A DNA stretch of 64,000 bases from Bacteroidaceae bacterium (GTDB lineage Bacteria; Bacteroidota; Bacteroidia; Bacteroidales; Bacteroidaceae): assembly GCA_024693505.1 (NCBI GenBank), contig JAILKU010000029.1, positions 1 through 64,000 of the forward strand, written 5' to 3'. The notes below the pieces were generated by a model. The model ran no database searches, had not been told where the DNA came from, and saw nothing but the letters and a program-made list of their open reading frames with translations. The position numbers and the translations under genes are program-made. How positions within the stretch are numbered: position 1 is the stretch's first letter; the number at the start of each line of letters is the position of its first letter. This document shows positions 17,626 through 26,669 of this stretch, in pieces.

Positions 17626-19512
17626 ATGGTCAGGTTCCTGTTTTCCCAGATACTGCTTCTGCTCTGCACATGTTCTGTGTATGCCTTTCAGATACCGGCG
17701 AAGAAGGATTATTTCTTCGAGGCAGAGGGCTTCGAGCATCTGGGAGGCTGGGTCATTGACAATCAGGCAGCCAGTGTAATGGGCTCACCCTATCTTCTGG
17801 CACACGGCATGGGCATTCCCGTTAAGGATGCTACTACACGATTCTTTGTCGGGAGTCCGGTACCGATACCGTATCGTCTATGGGTGCGCACAAGGGATTG
17901 GACACGCTCCCAGGGACGGACTGAATCACCCGGACGATTCGAAGTCCTCTTAAACGGTATTCCTACGGATACCATATTCGGCACTCGGAGCGAGGAGTGG
18001 AATTGGCAAGATGGTGGAATCGTAAATCTGCGTCTGGGTCAGAATACACTGGCTCTGCACGACCTGACTGGGTTCGAAGGGCGTTGTGATGCTATATATC
18101 TAACCCCCGATTTGAATGCTGCACCGCCAGCTTCTGACTTTAAGTTTCGATCAAAAAAACTCCATCTGCCTCCCGTACAAGATGCAGGAACCTATGACTT
18201 GGTCGTGGTGGGAGGTGGCATAGCAGGCTGTTGCGCTGCCATCACAGCAGCCCGCTTGGGTTGCAAGGTCGCACTCATACAGAACCGTCCGGTGCTGGGA
18301 GGTAACAACAGCTCTGAGGTGAGGGTTGGATTGTCTGGACTTATTCGCCAGCAGCCCTATCCCCGTTTGGGTGAGCTGATGGACGAGCTGGGCGGAGTCG
18401 GTTTCTGGACGAACTACGAGGCGCAGCAGGACACAACGTCGCCGCGCAGCCAACGCATACTCAGCATCCTGCGGGAACACCCCGAGAAATTGCAGCATAA
18501 TGCAGGACCGGCCAGTAATTACGAGGATGAAAAGAAACTTAAGCTCATCCAAAGCGAACCCAATATCTCCCTATTCCTAAACACGGAGGTCGTCGGCGTT
18601 AAGATGCGTGGTTCGAAGATTCGTGCCGTAACAGGGCGGAGCATTATCGACGGTAGTGAAACGGTCTTTCGGGGAAAGGTTTTTGCTGATTGTACGGGTG
18701 ACGGCAATCTTGGCTATCTGGCTGGCGCTGACTATCACGTAGGGCGGGAGAGTAGGAAAGAGACTCAGGAACCCAGTGCACCGGAGATAGCAGACCAACT
18801 TACAATGGGCACCTCGGTACAATGGTATGCCGAAGATGCAGAGACTCCTCAGCCCTTTCCCGAATGTCCTTGGGCCATTCAGTTCACCGACTCCACCTGC
18901 TTCCCCATCCTGCGTGGTGACTGGCAGTGGGAGGCTGGCCTCGACCTCGACCAGATAGCTGATATTGAGCAGATACGCGACCATGCCCTGCGCGCTGTCT
19001 ATGGCAACTGGGCATATCTGAAGAATCATTGGAAGGAACGTGACGCTTTTGTTTGTAAGCGTCTGGCCTGGGTGGCATACATCGGTGGGAAGAGAGAATC
19101 GCGCAGACTTTTAGGAGATGTGGTGCTTACTGAACAGGACATCTTGAATCAGGTGAAATACGACGACGCTTCTTTTACCACGACCTGGGGCATTGACCTT
19201 CACTATCCTGAACATATCCCTGGCCTGACGGAGGCACCCTTTACTGCCTATAGCCGGACTACACCCATCACTCCATACGCAGTGCCATACCGTTGTCTCT
19301 ACTCCCGCAATATAAATAATCTGTTTATGGCCGGCCGGAATATCAGCGTCACGCACATTGCCCTGGGTACAGTTCGCGTGATGCGCACAGGCGGGATGAT
19401 GGGTGAAGTCGTTGGTATGGCAGCCTCTCTTTGCCGTCAATACCACATCTTGCCTCGTGCTGTCTATACAGACCACCTTGCAGAATTGAAGACATTGATG
19501 GAAATGAGATAA
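17626..19512 (+). CDS. Exported FAD-dependent oxidoreductase with N-terminal beta-rich module
   Basis: A 628-residue protein with signal peptide (MVRFLFSQILLLLCTCSVYA). Residues about 25-175 form a beta-rich module (YFFEAEGFEHLGGWVIDNQA) of the kind found ahead of FAD domains in carbohydrate-active Bacteroidetes proteins. The FAD_oxidored (PF12831-type) domain begins DLVVVGGGIAGCCAAITAAR and continues with PVLGGNNSSEVRVGLSG, the second glycine-rich signature, and FADCTGDGNLGYLAGADY. The C-terminal FAD contact is NNLFMAGRNISVTHIALG. The substrate is not predictable; a sugar or glycan is plausible. It lies 12 bp upstream of an exported Gfo/Idh/MocA protein, so the two probably act in series. 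Confidence 0.88.
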   Translation: MVRFLFSQILLLLCTCSVYAFQIPAKKDYFFEAEGFEHLGGWVIDNQAASVMGSPYLLAHGMGIPVKDATTRFFVGSPVPIPYRLWVRTRDWTRSQGRTESPGRFEVLLNGIPTDTIFGTRSEEWNWQDGGIVNLRLGQNTLALHDLTGFEGRCDAIYLTPDLNAAPPASDFKFRSKKLHLPPVQDAGTYDLVVVGGGIAGCCAAITAARLGCKVALIQNRPVLGGNNSSEVRVGLSGLIRQQPYPRLGELMDELGGVGFWTNYEAQQDTTSPRSQRILSILREHPEKLQHNAGPASNYEDEKKLKLIQSEPNISLFLNTEVVGVKMRGSKIRAVTGRSIIDGSETVFRGKVFADCTGDGNLGYLAGADYHVGRESRKETQEPSAPEIADQLTMGTSVQWYAEDAETPQPFPECPWAIQFTDSTCFPILRGDWQWEAGLDLDQIADIEQIRDHALRAVYGNWAYLKNHWKERDAFVCKRLAWVAYIGGKRESRRLLGDVVLTEQDILNQVKYDDASFTTTWGIDLHYPEHIPGLTEAPFTAYSRTTPITPYAVPYRCLYSRNINNLFMAGRNISVTHIALGTVRVMRTGGMMGEVVGMAASLCRQYHILPRAVYTDHLAELKTLMEMR

Positions 19513-19524
19513 TCCTTTAATAAT

Positions 19525-20610
19525 ATGAGACATACCATTCTTTTCTTCATTCTTTCCTTTATATCTATAAGTGTGTCTGCTGCAGATGAAACGCCCCTGC
19601 GCCTCGCGGTAGCAGATATTACTCACGGACACCTTGGAGAGGTGGTACGCCGCATGAACCGGGGCGACTTTCAGATTGTGGGTGTTGCCGAACCAAACGA
19701 TGCTTACCGCAAGCGGAATGACCTCACCGGCCGTCTGCCTGAGAATCTTTTCTTTGCTGATCTGGGGCAGATGCTCGACGAGACAAAGCCCGAGGTGGTA
19801 GTGGCCTATGGTAGCATCTACGATCATCTGAGTGTTGTGGAAGCCTGTGCACCTCGTCACGTTCACGTAATGGTTGAGAAGCCTTTGGCTACAACGTGGA
19901 AGGCTGCTCGCCGTATCGCCGAACTGGCCGAGCAATACAATATCCATGTGCTTACGAACTACGAGACGACTTGGTACAGTACGAACCAGCATGCCAAGCA
20001 ACTCATTGATGCGGGGAAAATAGGTGATTTGGTGCGCATAAACATTTACGACGGGCATGATGGACCCAAGGAAATCGGTTGCGGCCCCATGTTCTTGGAG
20101 TGGCTTACCGACCCTCTGCTGAACGGAGGCGGTGCAGTGGTGGACTTCGGCTGCTATGGTGCCAATCTGGCTACGTGGCTGTTGAAGGGGCAGGAGCCGC
20201 TGAGTGTCTATGCCGTTTTGCAGCAGAAGAAGCCCGATGTCTATCCCAAGGTTGATGACGATGCTACGATAGTGGTGCAATATCCCGGCTGCACCGTACA
20301 GATAATGGCTTCGTGGTGCTGGCCCCAGGGGCGAAAGGATATGTACGTCTATGGTCTCAAGGGTAGCATTTTCCAACTGACACCTACGCAGATGGAGACC
20401 TTTATAGACCGCCGCCAGAGCGGACGTTTCGAGGCACCCCGCTTGGAGCCTCCCTACAACGATTCGTTCCGCTTCTTGCGCGCTGTGGTTAGGAACGAAA
20501 TCACCCTGCCGCCCTACGACCTGAGTTCCCTGGAGAATAATCTGATGGTTGTCCGCATTTTGGAGGCTGCACGGAAAAGTGCTAAGACAGGGAAACCTGT
20601 AAAGTTCTGA
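19525..20610 (+). CDS. Exported Gfo/Idh/MocA-family oxidoreductase
   Basis: A 361-residue NAD(P)-dependent oxidoreductase with a signal peptide (MRHTILFFILSFISISVSAA). The N-terminal Rossmann domain contains a diverged dinucleotide loop, VADITHGHLGEVVRRM. The catalytic lysine is in the classic VMVEKPLATTW motif, and the helix GGGAVVDFGCYGANLATWLL corresponds to the conserved substrate-site region. Export of this family is less common than cytoplasmic location. It follows the FAD oxidoreductase by 12 bp. Sugar dehydrogenation or rearrangement is likely; the substrate is unknown, and whether NAD is held tightly, as in GH109 relatives, cannot be judged here. Confidence 0.88.
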   Translation: MRHTILFFILSFISISVSAADETPLRLAVADITHGHLGEVVRRMNRGDFQIVGVAEPNDAYRKRNDLTGRLPENLFFADLGQMLDETKPEVVVAYGSIYDHLSVVEACAPRHVHVMVEKPLATTWKAARRIAELAEQYNIHVLTNYETTWYSTNQHAKQLIDAGKIGDLVRINIYDGHDGPKEIGCGPMFLEWLTDPLLNGGGAVVDFGCYGANLATWLLKGQEPLSVYAVLQQKKPDVYPKVDDDATIVVQYPGCTVQIMASWCWPQGRKDMYVYGLKGSIFQLTPTQMETFIDRRQSGRFEAPRLEPPYNDSFRFLRAVVRNEITLPPYDLSSLENNLMVVRILEAARKSAKTGKPVKF

Positions 20611-20662
20611 GTTATCATGATTCTTGAGGGGCTTCTCCTTTCCTAAGCCCTCGTTTTTGCAA

Positions 20663-20728
20663 GTATTAATAGTAACAATTGTGGGTATTAATATTAGCAA
20701 TTGTGGGTATTAATACCTGCATTGTCCG
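20663..20728. repeat. Three-unit 22-bp tandem repeat
   Basis: Units begin GTATTAATA at 20663, 20685 and 20707. The first two are nearly identical and share the AATTGTGG end. The third diverges after position 9. The array sits between two convergent gene ends (20610 and 20747) and encodes nothing obvious. Its period equals that of the array at 7999-8062, but the sequence is different. Confidence 0.88.
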
Positions 20729-20746
20729 GTCAGAAAGGCAGAATAG

Positions 20747-23700
20747 CTATTTCTTCTTCTTGTGTATGCGGAAGAACTCTTTCCAGCGATTGAAGTCCTT
20801 CTTGAACTGGATGCCAATGCCTTGTGTGGTGAGTGACGACTGGATGAAGTAGCGGTCGTTCGTCTGATTGTATGCCTTTAGCGATATGCCTCCATTCGGT
20901 GTTAGCAGGTACTGGACGTCAAAGTCGCCGATGAAGTTGTTGGTGGAGTAGTAACTTTCGCGATAACCAATGTTGCCGTTGATGAGCAGGCGGTTGTTGA
21001 GAAGACGTCCCGAGAGGATGCCTTCCACGTCGGTCTGTTCCCAACCCGTCTCACCAGTGCGCAGGTTGGCGCCAAAACTCCAGTTATTGGTCCCCAGCAT
21101 ATTCGACATGATCTGGTTGAACTGGTTGCTTAGCGTACTGCTGAGGAGGGAGTTTACTGCTGTCTTGCTCTGGTTTGCAGCGCTGACGTACTGCATGCTC
21201 TGGTTATAGAAACGGCCTATGCCAAGCAAGTAGATAACCTGCATGTTGCGCTCCTCGTCGGTGTTTAACATCGAACGGACCATCTGTCGTTCGTCCTCGT
21301 TGGCATTGGGCAAGTCGAAGTCGAAGCTTACCTCAGGTGCTTCAGCTCGTCCGCCGATGTTCATGATGCAGTCAACCCGGGTGTTTGAAAGACCCAGGCT
21401 GGTGGCCGAGAGGTCGTCGAGTGATACGTTTGGCACCATGTACTTGGCTTTCAGGTTCAGGGCGGCCTGATAGGCATCGCCTCCGAAGACGAGGCTGCCT
21501 CCTCTCTCGAACTGGAAGTCCTTGTGTATGAATTCCTGGATGGAAAGCTTGTAGATGCCGTGATCCACGTGGTAGGTGCCGTACATCTGGAACTTGCTCT
21601 TGTTGTAGTAGTTTGCCAGTATGTGTCCGCTTCCGTTCAGGTCGATGTAGTCGCCCGACTTCGGGTCCATCATCAGGCGCATTGTGGCGTCGGGTGTGAT
21701 GTTAAGGTCGAAGTTCAGACGCATATCCCCCTCTGTCTCCTCTTCTTCGGGCTTTTCTTCGGTTTGAAGGACGACATCCGAGCTGTCGCGCTGTGAGACA
21801 TAGGTAATGAACCCTGCCTCTGTAATCGTCTCCGGCCTGGATACATTATATACGATACGCGAGCCTGGCATTGGCGTGCAGTTGATGTTGATGTTCAGGT
21901 TGCTTGGCTGGCCGAACATCTCCATGTTACCGGTGGCATAGACCGTGCCGTAGAAATCCTGGTCGCCGAAGCTGCTGCGGTCGTAACCCAGAATGTTGTT
22001 GGCCTCGATGCCGAAGTTGAAGCGCAGATGCTTCATGTTCGTGTGCATCAGGTGTCCGTCTATGGTTGCCGAGTGTGCGCTGCTGCCCGGTCCTCCCTGC
22101 CGGTCATATATCGTGGCCTTTCGGATATATATGTTGTCTGGACGCAATATGATGCTGTCGCCTGCCAGGTGATAGTCCGTGCCGATGGCATTAACATGCA
22201 TGCTGGCCTCGTCGGCTATCAGGTCGCCCTCTATGTTGATTTGCTTGAAGGCTCCGAACACCCTGGCCCGACCGGTTGCACGACCCTGGAAGTTGGTGAA
22301 GATATGGCTTGTGTATTTGTTCAGGAAATAGAGGTTGCAGCGTCGTGTCCTGATGTCCAGCTCAATGCCGTTGCCCGGCTTGTGTCCTGGCGTGATGGTT
22401 CCCTGCACCGTTGTCTGGTGGTTGGCAGCCGGGTCGCTTATGTGAGCGTCCAGGAAGATGCTTCCCTCGCGGTCTCCCCAGTTTCCGTGAACATCCATCT
22501 CGCCCATCTCGCCTCGGTTGAAGGTGAAGTTGCTGACGTGAAGGAAGGCATCTGCCTTCGGTTTGCTCTGTAAATCGCGGGCATAGACGCGGCCCGTGGC
22601 AAGTCCGTCGAACTCTACGGTATGGAAATTGACGATGTCGAAGATGTAGGCAAGGTTTATCTGGTGAAGGTCGGCCACAATCGAGTCGTTGCTCTGCTTT
22701 GAGATGCGGCCCTGCACGGTCAGGTATTTCTCGGCCTTGGCTATCTTTACGCTGTCGAGCTCGATCAGCCCGTCGTGATAGTTCATGCTGGCTGGATGTA
22801 CCGTCCATACAGTATCGTTGATGATCAGGTTCGACTGGTTGATTCTTCCCTTTACCGCCTGCTTTCCCGAAAGGTCGGTATAGAGCTGTCCCGAGAGGTC
22901 TATTTCGCCCATCTGAGCACGTTCTTGCTGACGGTTGTTCCAGTGGAGTCGTGTGCGCAGTTGGTCGTCACTGGAAAATGTCTCCAGTCCGAAGTCAACA
23001 GGCAATCCCTTCATCATACGCTCCAGCTGCATGTTGGCCTGCATGTTCTGCGAGGTGCTCTGTATGTTGCATCCCACATGTTTCAGACTTTCTGAGCCGA
23101 ACTTCAGGGTGGGGAACTGGGCGTTCAGGCTGAGCATGCCTATGCTGCCGTTCATCATGCCGTCGAGGGTGGCCTTCTGCGGAATCTCCATGTCGATGCC
23201 TGCGAGCCGCTTAATGAGGGCTGTATCCTTGACGAATATCCTGAAGCTCAGGTCGTCCTGATACTTTGCTGTTCCAGTCGGGTTCTTGAAGATGCTGGGC
23301 AGATATTGACCGGCTATCTGGGTGAAGGTGGGCTTGATGTTCTTCCATTTGAACTGGCCGTCCATCTCCATGCGCAGGAAGTCGCTCTTCACGCTGATGA
23401 GTTTCTCGTTATCCTCGGGATCGCTTGTTATCAGTATGGGCCCTGTCTTGGTCATGCCTTTCTCGGGAGAGTTTATGCTCAGGCTGTCTATCCGTAACGT
23501 GCCGGCAATGTCTTCGATGCTATGTCCGCGCAGGTCTCCGTTCAGGCGGAGGCTGAACACATCGTTTTCGTACTTCTTTGTCAGATTCAGGATGTTGGGA
23601 TTCAGACGGTCTATGACGGCCTGGCAGAGCAGACTTCTGGTGTTGCCTTGCATACTGGTGTTCAGAGACATTTGCAGCCCGGCATTTAAATCATCGACGG

Positions 23701-25288
23701 ACAGTTTTCCTTCGTAGGTCTGACCGTGACACGCAGCACTGAAATCTACATTCCTATATAAATATCCCTTTAGCTTCAGGGCGCTGACCAAACCTTCTGC
23801 CTTCAGTCTCGGATGCCCCTCCTCGTCCTTTATCTGACCTGTAACTCTTGATGAAAGCGTTACTTTTTCAAGAATATGCTTCTCGTTGTCGTTCAAGAGT
23901 TTATCTAATACAAACTCATTAAGTTCCACTTCGCCGTCCAGGTCGTTCCGATCCCTGAGAGAAGCATCCACAGTCATCTCGCCAAGTTGGGTATTCAGGT
24001 TCAGCCTGGCTTCTGTCCTGGCCTTGCTGTAGCGTCCGTTACCCTTTGCCTTGATGGTTCCCAGGCGCCTCAGGTATGGTGAAATCTCCTGTTCCTTTCC
24101 CTTCAGGTTCCTGACGAGGAAAGACTGCAGTGTGGGCTTCAGTATGAGTTGGTCAATCTGTACGTCAGCTACGGGTGAAGAAGCGAGGCCTTCCAGCGTT
24201 GCCAACGATTTCAGGGCGAAGTTCTGCTCGCGGTCTGAAACCTGAATGTTGTTCAGAATCAGCCTGTCGGTTGTACCGCCGATGGATCCGCTGAACTGAA
24301 CCTCGTCCTGGAAGTGGGAGAGGGCAGGTGCGAATGCCATCAGATCTCCGGGAACGATACTGCCGGTGAGCGAACCCTCAACTCGAGCGCCTTTGTACCA
24401 GTCAGGCGTACCGCTAAACGGCGAGTTCTTGAAGAATAGCTGCAGCGCACTGGAAAAAATGTCGGAGCGGGGCAGGGCGAAAGTCAGTCCGTTTATCTGT
24501 GCCTGTTTCTGCCCTATGATGAATTCTCCCTCCAGGTTGCTTATCTGCAGGCCGCATCCTTCAGAGACGCTCATTTTCTTCAGGTTCACATTGATGCTGT
24601 CCTTGCTGATTTTCCTCAGTTGAGCCGTCAGGTTTAGGTCCCGGATGTCCAGATGGGCAGGATTGAAGCGCTGAGGGGTGGGAGATGAGTAGTATTGGTC
24701 GTAGAGGATATTGCATCGCCTGATGAGCAGGCTGCCTATTTCCAGGTCGAGGGTGCTTTCTTTTGTCGTGTCTTTGCTGGAGAGCGCGTCTATCAGGAAC
24801 TGGAAGTTATGAGGCTTGTCGGCTGCAACCCTATACAGACGGGCATTTGCGCCGAAGAGTTGCGCGTTCCGGATTCTGATGCGCTTCTTGAAGAGGGGCA
24901 GAATCTCCATCTTGGCTGCAAGGCGCGAGACACGGAGCATCGTCGTATCCTGCTGGTCAAAGAGTAATACGTCGTCAACGAAGAGCCTGTTGGGGAATCG
25001 CCAGGAGACTTTGCCTATCTGCACATCGGTGCCCAGGTTGTCTTTCAGGACGCTGCAAACAAACTTTGTCCCGCGTTTTTGCACTGCAGGAACGGAGAGC
25101 AGGAAGCTAATCGCCAGAATGGAAACCAATATGATTCCAACTGCCCAATTTATGATATATTTTAGTGTCTTAATATGCTCTAAACTACATTTCTTTCTTA
25201 AATCAGGGCAAAAGTACAAAATTATTTTGGATAATAGGCATGTTAGTTCAATTTTTTTGTGTAATTTTGCCGAGCTAAAAGTGAACAC
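20747..25288 (-). CDS. TamB-like translocation and assembly module / AsmA-type protein
   Basis: An up to 1513-residue envelope protein of the TamB/AsmA superfamily, thought to form a long hydrophobic groove between inner and outer membranes. One membrane anchor (WAVGIILVSILAISFLLSVP) lies near residues 48-67 of the open frame, followed by FVCSVLKDNLGTDVQIGKVS. Long repetitive beta-strand sequence fills the middle, and the C-terminal TamB (DUF490) domain spans about 1080-1500 with GSGHILANYYNKSKFQMYG and RETYY-like ends. The start is uncertain: the only ATG (25288) lies upstream of both a minus-strand -7 element and the divergent nqrA -7 element. The true start may be a non-ATG codon near 25190-25150. 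Confidence 0.85.
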   Translation of the reverse strand: MFTFSSAKLHKKIELTCLLSKIILYFCPDLRKKCSLEHIKTLKYIINWAVGIILVSILAISFLLSVPAVQKRGTKFVCSVLKDNLGTDVQIGKVSWRFPNRLFVDDVLLFDQQDTTMLRVSRLAAKMEILPLFKKRIRIRNAQLFGANARLYRVAADKPHNFQFLIDALSSKDTTKESTLDLEIGSLLIRRCNILYDQYYSSPTPQRFNPAHLDIRDLNLTAQLRKISKDSINVNLKKMSVSEGCGLQISNLEGEFIIGQKQAQINGLTFALPRSDIFSSALQLFFKNSPFSGTPDWYKGARVEGSLTGSIVPGDLMAFAPALSHFQDEVQFSGSIGGTTDRLILNNIQVSDREQNFALKSLATLEGLASSPVADVQIDQLILKPTLQSFLVRNLKGKEQEISPYLRRLGTIKAKGNGRYSKARTEARLNLNTQLGEMTVDASLRDRNDLDGEVELNEFVLDKLLNDNEKHILEKVTLSSRVTGQIKDEEGHPRLKAEGLVSALKLKGYLYRNVDFSAACHGQTYEGKLSVDDLNAGLQMSLNTSMQGNTRSLLCQAVIDRLNPNILNLTKKYENDVFSLRLNGDLRGHSIEDIAGTLRIDSLSINSPEKGMTKTGPILITSDPEDNEKLISVKSDFLRMEMDGQFKWKNIKPTFTQIAGQYLPSIFKNPTGTAKYQDDLSFRIFVKDTALIKRLAGIDMEIPQKATLDGMMNGSIGMLSLNAQFPTLKFGSESLKHVGCNIQSTSQNMQANMQLERMMKGLPVDFGLETFSSDDQLRTRLHWNNRQQERAQMGEIDLSGQLYTDLSGKQAVKGRINQSNLIINDTVWTVHPASMNYHDGLIELDSVKIAKAEKYLTVQGRISKQSNDSIVADLHQINLAYIFDIVNFHTVEFDGLATGRVYARDLQSKPKADAFLHVSNFTFNRGEMGEMDVHGNWGDREGSIFLDAHISDPAANHQTTVQGTITPGHKPGNGIELDIRTRRCNLYFLNKYTSHIFTNFQGRATGRARVFGAFKQINIEGDLIADEASMHVNAIGTDYHLAGDSIILRPDNIYIRKATIYDRQGGPGSSAHSATIDGHLMHTNMKHLRFNFGIEANNILGYDRSSFGDQDFYGTVYATGNMEMFGQPSNLNININCTPMPGSRIVYNVSRPETITEAGFITYVSQRDSSDVVLQTEEKPEEEETEGDMRLNFDLNITPDATMRLMMDPKSGDYIDLNGSGHILANYYNKSKFQMYGTYHVDHGIYKLSIQEFIHKDFQFERGGSLVFGGDAYQAALNLKAKYMVPNVSLDDLSATSLGLSNTRVDCIMNIGGRAEAPEVSFDFDLPNANEDERQMVRSMLNTDEERNMQVIYLLGIGRFYNQSMQYVSAANQSKTAVNSLLSSTLSNQFNQIMSNMLGTNNWSFGANLRTGETGWEQTDVEGILSGRLLNNRLLINGNIGYRESYYSTNNFIGDFDVQYLLTPNGGISLKAYNQTNDRYFIQSSLTTQGIGIQFKKDFNRWKEFFRIHKKKK
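25209..25216 (-). promoter_or_regulatory. Candidate -7 element for the TamB-like gene
   Basis: The minus strand reads TACTTTTG, matching TAnnTTTG. It lies downstream of the only in-frame ATG of the gene, which casts doubt on that ATG. No convincing -33 partner is seen. Confidence 0.4.
25262..25269 (+). promoter_or_regulatory. Candidate -7 element of the nqr operon
   Basis: TAATTTTG matches TAnnTTTG and lies 50 bp upstream of the nqrA ATG. The -33 region is T-rich with no clear TTTG at 19-21 bp. Confidence 0.5.
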
Positions 25289-25318
25289 ATAGCGAACTAT
25301 TATTTTTAATTCCAGTAT

Positions 25319-26650
25319 ATGGCAAAAGTAATTAAATTACGTAAGGGCCTGGATATCAACCTGAAGGGCAAAGCTGCGTTGGAAACGGTTGCCGTAGAGT
25401 GTCCTGGCGAGTATGCACTCGTTCCAGACGACTTTACGGGCCTGAAACCCAAGGTAGTTGTCAAAGAGGGTGATTCCGTAAAGGTCGGGGATGCTTTGTT
25501 CGTTGACAAGCTGCATCCCGAAGTGAATTTTGTTTCTCCAGTCAGTGGTACTGTCTCCCTGGTTGAACGTGGTGACCGCAGAAAGTTGCTCAGCGTTCGC
25601 GTTAAGCCGGACGGCAAACAGGAGGCTCGCCAGTTCGACGTGAAGGGCGATGTGAAAGCTCTGTTGGTGGAGAGTGGCATGTTTGCCTTCTTCCGTCAGC
25701 GTCCCTATGACGTGGTGGCTAATCCCGAGGACAAGCCGAAGGCCATCTTCGTGAGCGCCTTCAACAGCATGCCGCTGAGTCAAGACTTCGAGTACGCTCT
25801 GAAGGGTCAGGAGAAAGAGTTTCAGGCAGGTCTTGATGCCCTGTCCAAGATTGCAAAGGTCTATCTGGGCATCAGTGCCAGGCAGACCAGTACTGCACTG
25901 ACCGCAGCCAAGAGTTGCGAGGTGAATGTCTTCGACGGTCCTGCTCCTGCCGGTAATGTCGGTGTGCAGATCAATCATGTCGATCCCATTAACAAGGGCG
26001 AAATCGTCTGGACGATGGGTGCCGAGGAGGTTATCTTCGTAGGCCGTCTGATGCTGACAGGTAAGGTTGACCTGACCCGCACCGTTGCACTGGCGGGTAG
26101 TGAAGTGAAGAAACCCGCCTATTTCAAAATGCTTGTCGGCCAGAAGCTCTCTACGCTGCTTGCCGGTCAGATCGACGCATCAAAGTCGCTGCGCATCATC
26201 AACGGTAATGTGATGACTGGCCTGAAGACTACGGCAGACGGTTTCCTGGGTGCTCATGCAACCGAGGTGAACGTTATTCCCGAGGGAGACCACGCCGATG
26301 AGTTCCTGGGTTGGATTGCTCCGCGCTTCAACACCTTCAGCACTCATCGCAGCTACTTCAGCTGGCTGCTGGGCAAGAAGAAGGAATATGTGATGGATGC
26401 ACGCATCAAGGGTGGCGAACGTCACATGATTATGAGTGGTGAATACGACAGGGTCTTCCCGATGGACATCTATGCCGGCTATCTGGTTAAAGCCATTATA
26501 GCAGGCGACATTGACCGCCAGGAGGCCCTGGGTATCTACGAGGTGGCACCCGAGGATTTTGCCATCGCCGAGTTCGTTGACAGCTCCAAGCTGGAACTTC
26601 AGCGCATCGTTCGCGAGGGTCTGGACATCCTCAGAAAGGAAAACGCTTAA
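25319..26650 (+). CDS. nqrA: Na+-translocating NADH:quinone reductase subunit A
   Basis: A 443-residue peripheral subunit of the Na+-NQR complex, which oxidises NADH, reduces quinone and pumps sodium across the inner membrane. It opens MAKVIKLRKGLDINLKGKAA, the family N-terminus. The biotinyl/lipoyl-like segment near residues 40-70 (VVVKEGDSVKVGDALFVDKL) is diagnostic. It has no membrane helices, as expected. First gene of a six-gene operon, 19 bp before nqrB. Confidence 0.97.
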   Translation: MAKVIKLRKGLDINLKGKAALETVAVECPGEYALVPDDFTGLKPKVVVKEGDSVKVGDALFVDKLHPEVNFVSPVSGTVSLVERGDRRKLLSVRVKPDGKQEARQFDVKGDVKALLVESGMFAFFRQRPYDVVANPEDKPKAIFVSAFNSMPLSQDFEYALKGQEKEFQAGLDALSKIAKVYLGISARQTSTALTAAKSCEVNVFDGPAPAGNVGVQINHVDPINKGEIVWTMGAEEVIFVGRLMLTGKVDLTRTVALAGSEVKKPAYFKMLVGQKLSTLLAGQIDASKSLRIINGNVMTGLKTTADGFLGAHATEVNVIPEGDHADEFLGWIAPRFNTFSTHRSYFSWLLGKKKEYVMDARIKGGERHMIMSGEYDRVFPMDIYAGYLVKAIIAGDIDRQEALGIYEVAPEDFAIAEFVDSSKLELQRIVREGLDILRKENA

Positions 26651-26669
26651 TACATTATAATATAATAGT

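Noticed and set aside
19111-20700. Minus-strand frame of 529 codons opposite the two oxidoreductases
   Set aside because: No family features; both plus-strand genes have clear cofactor motifs.
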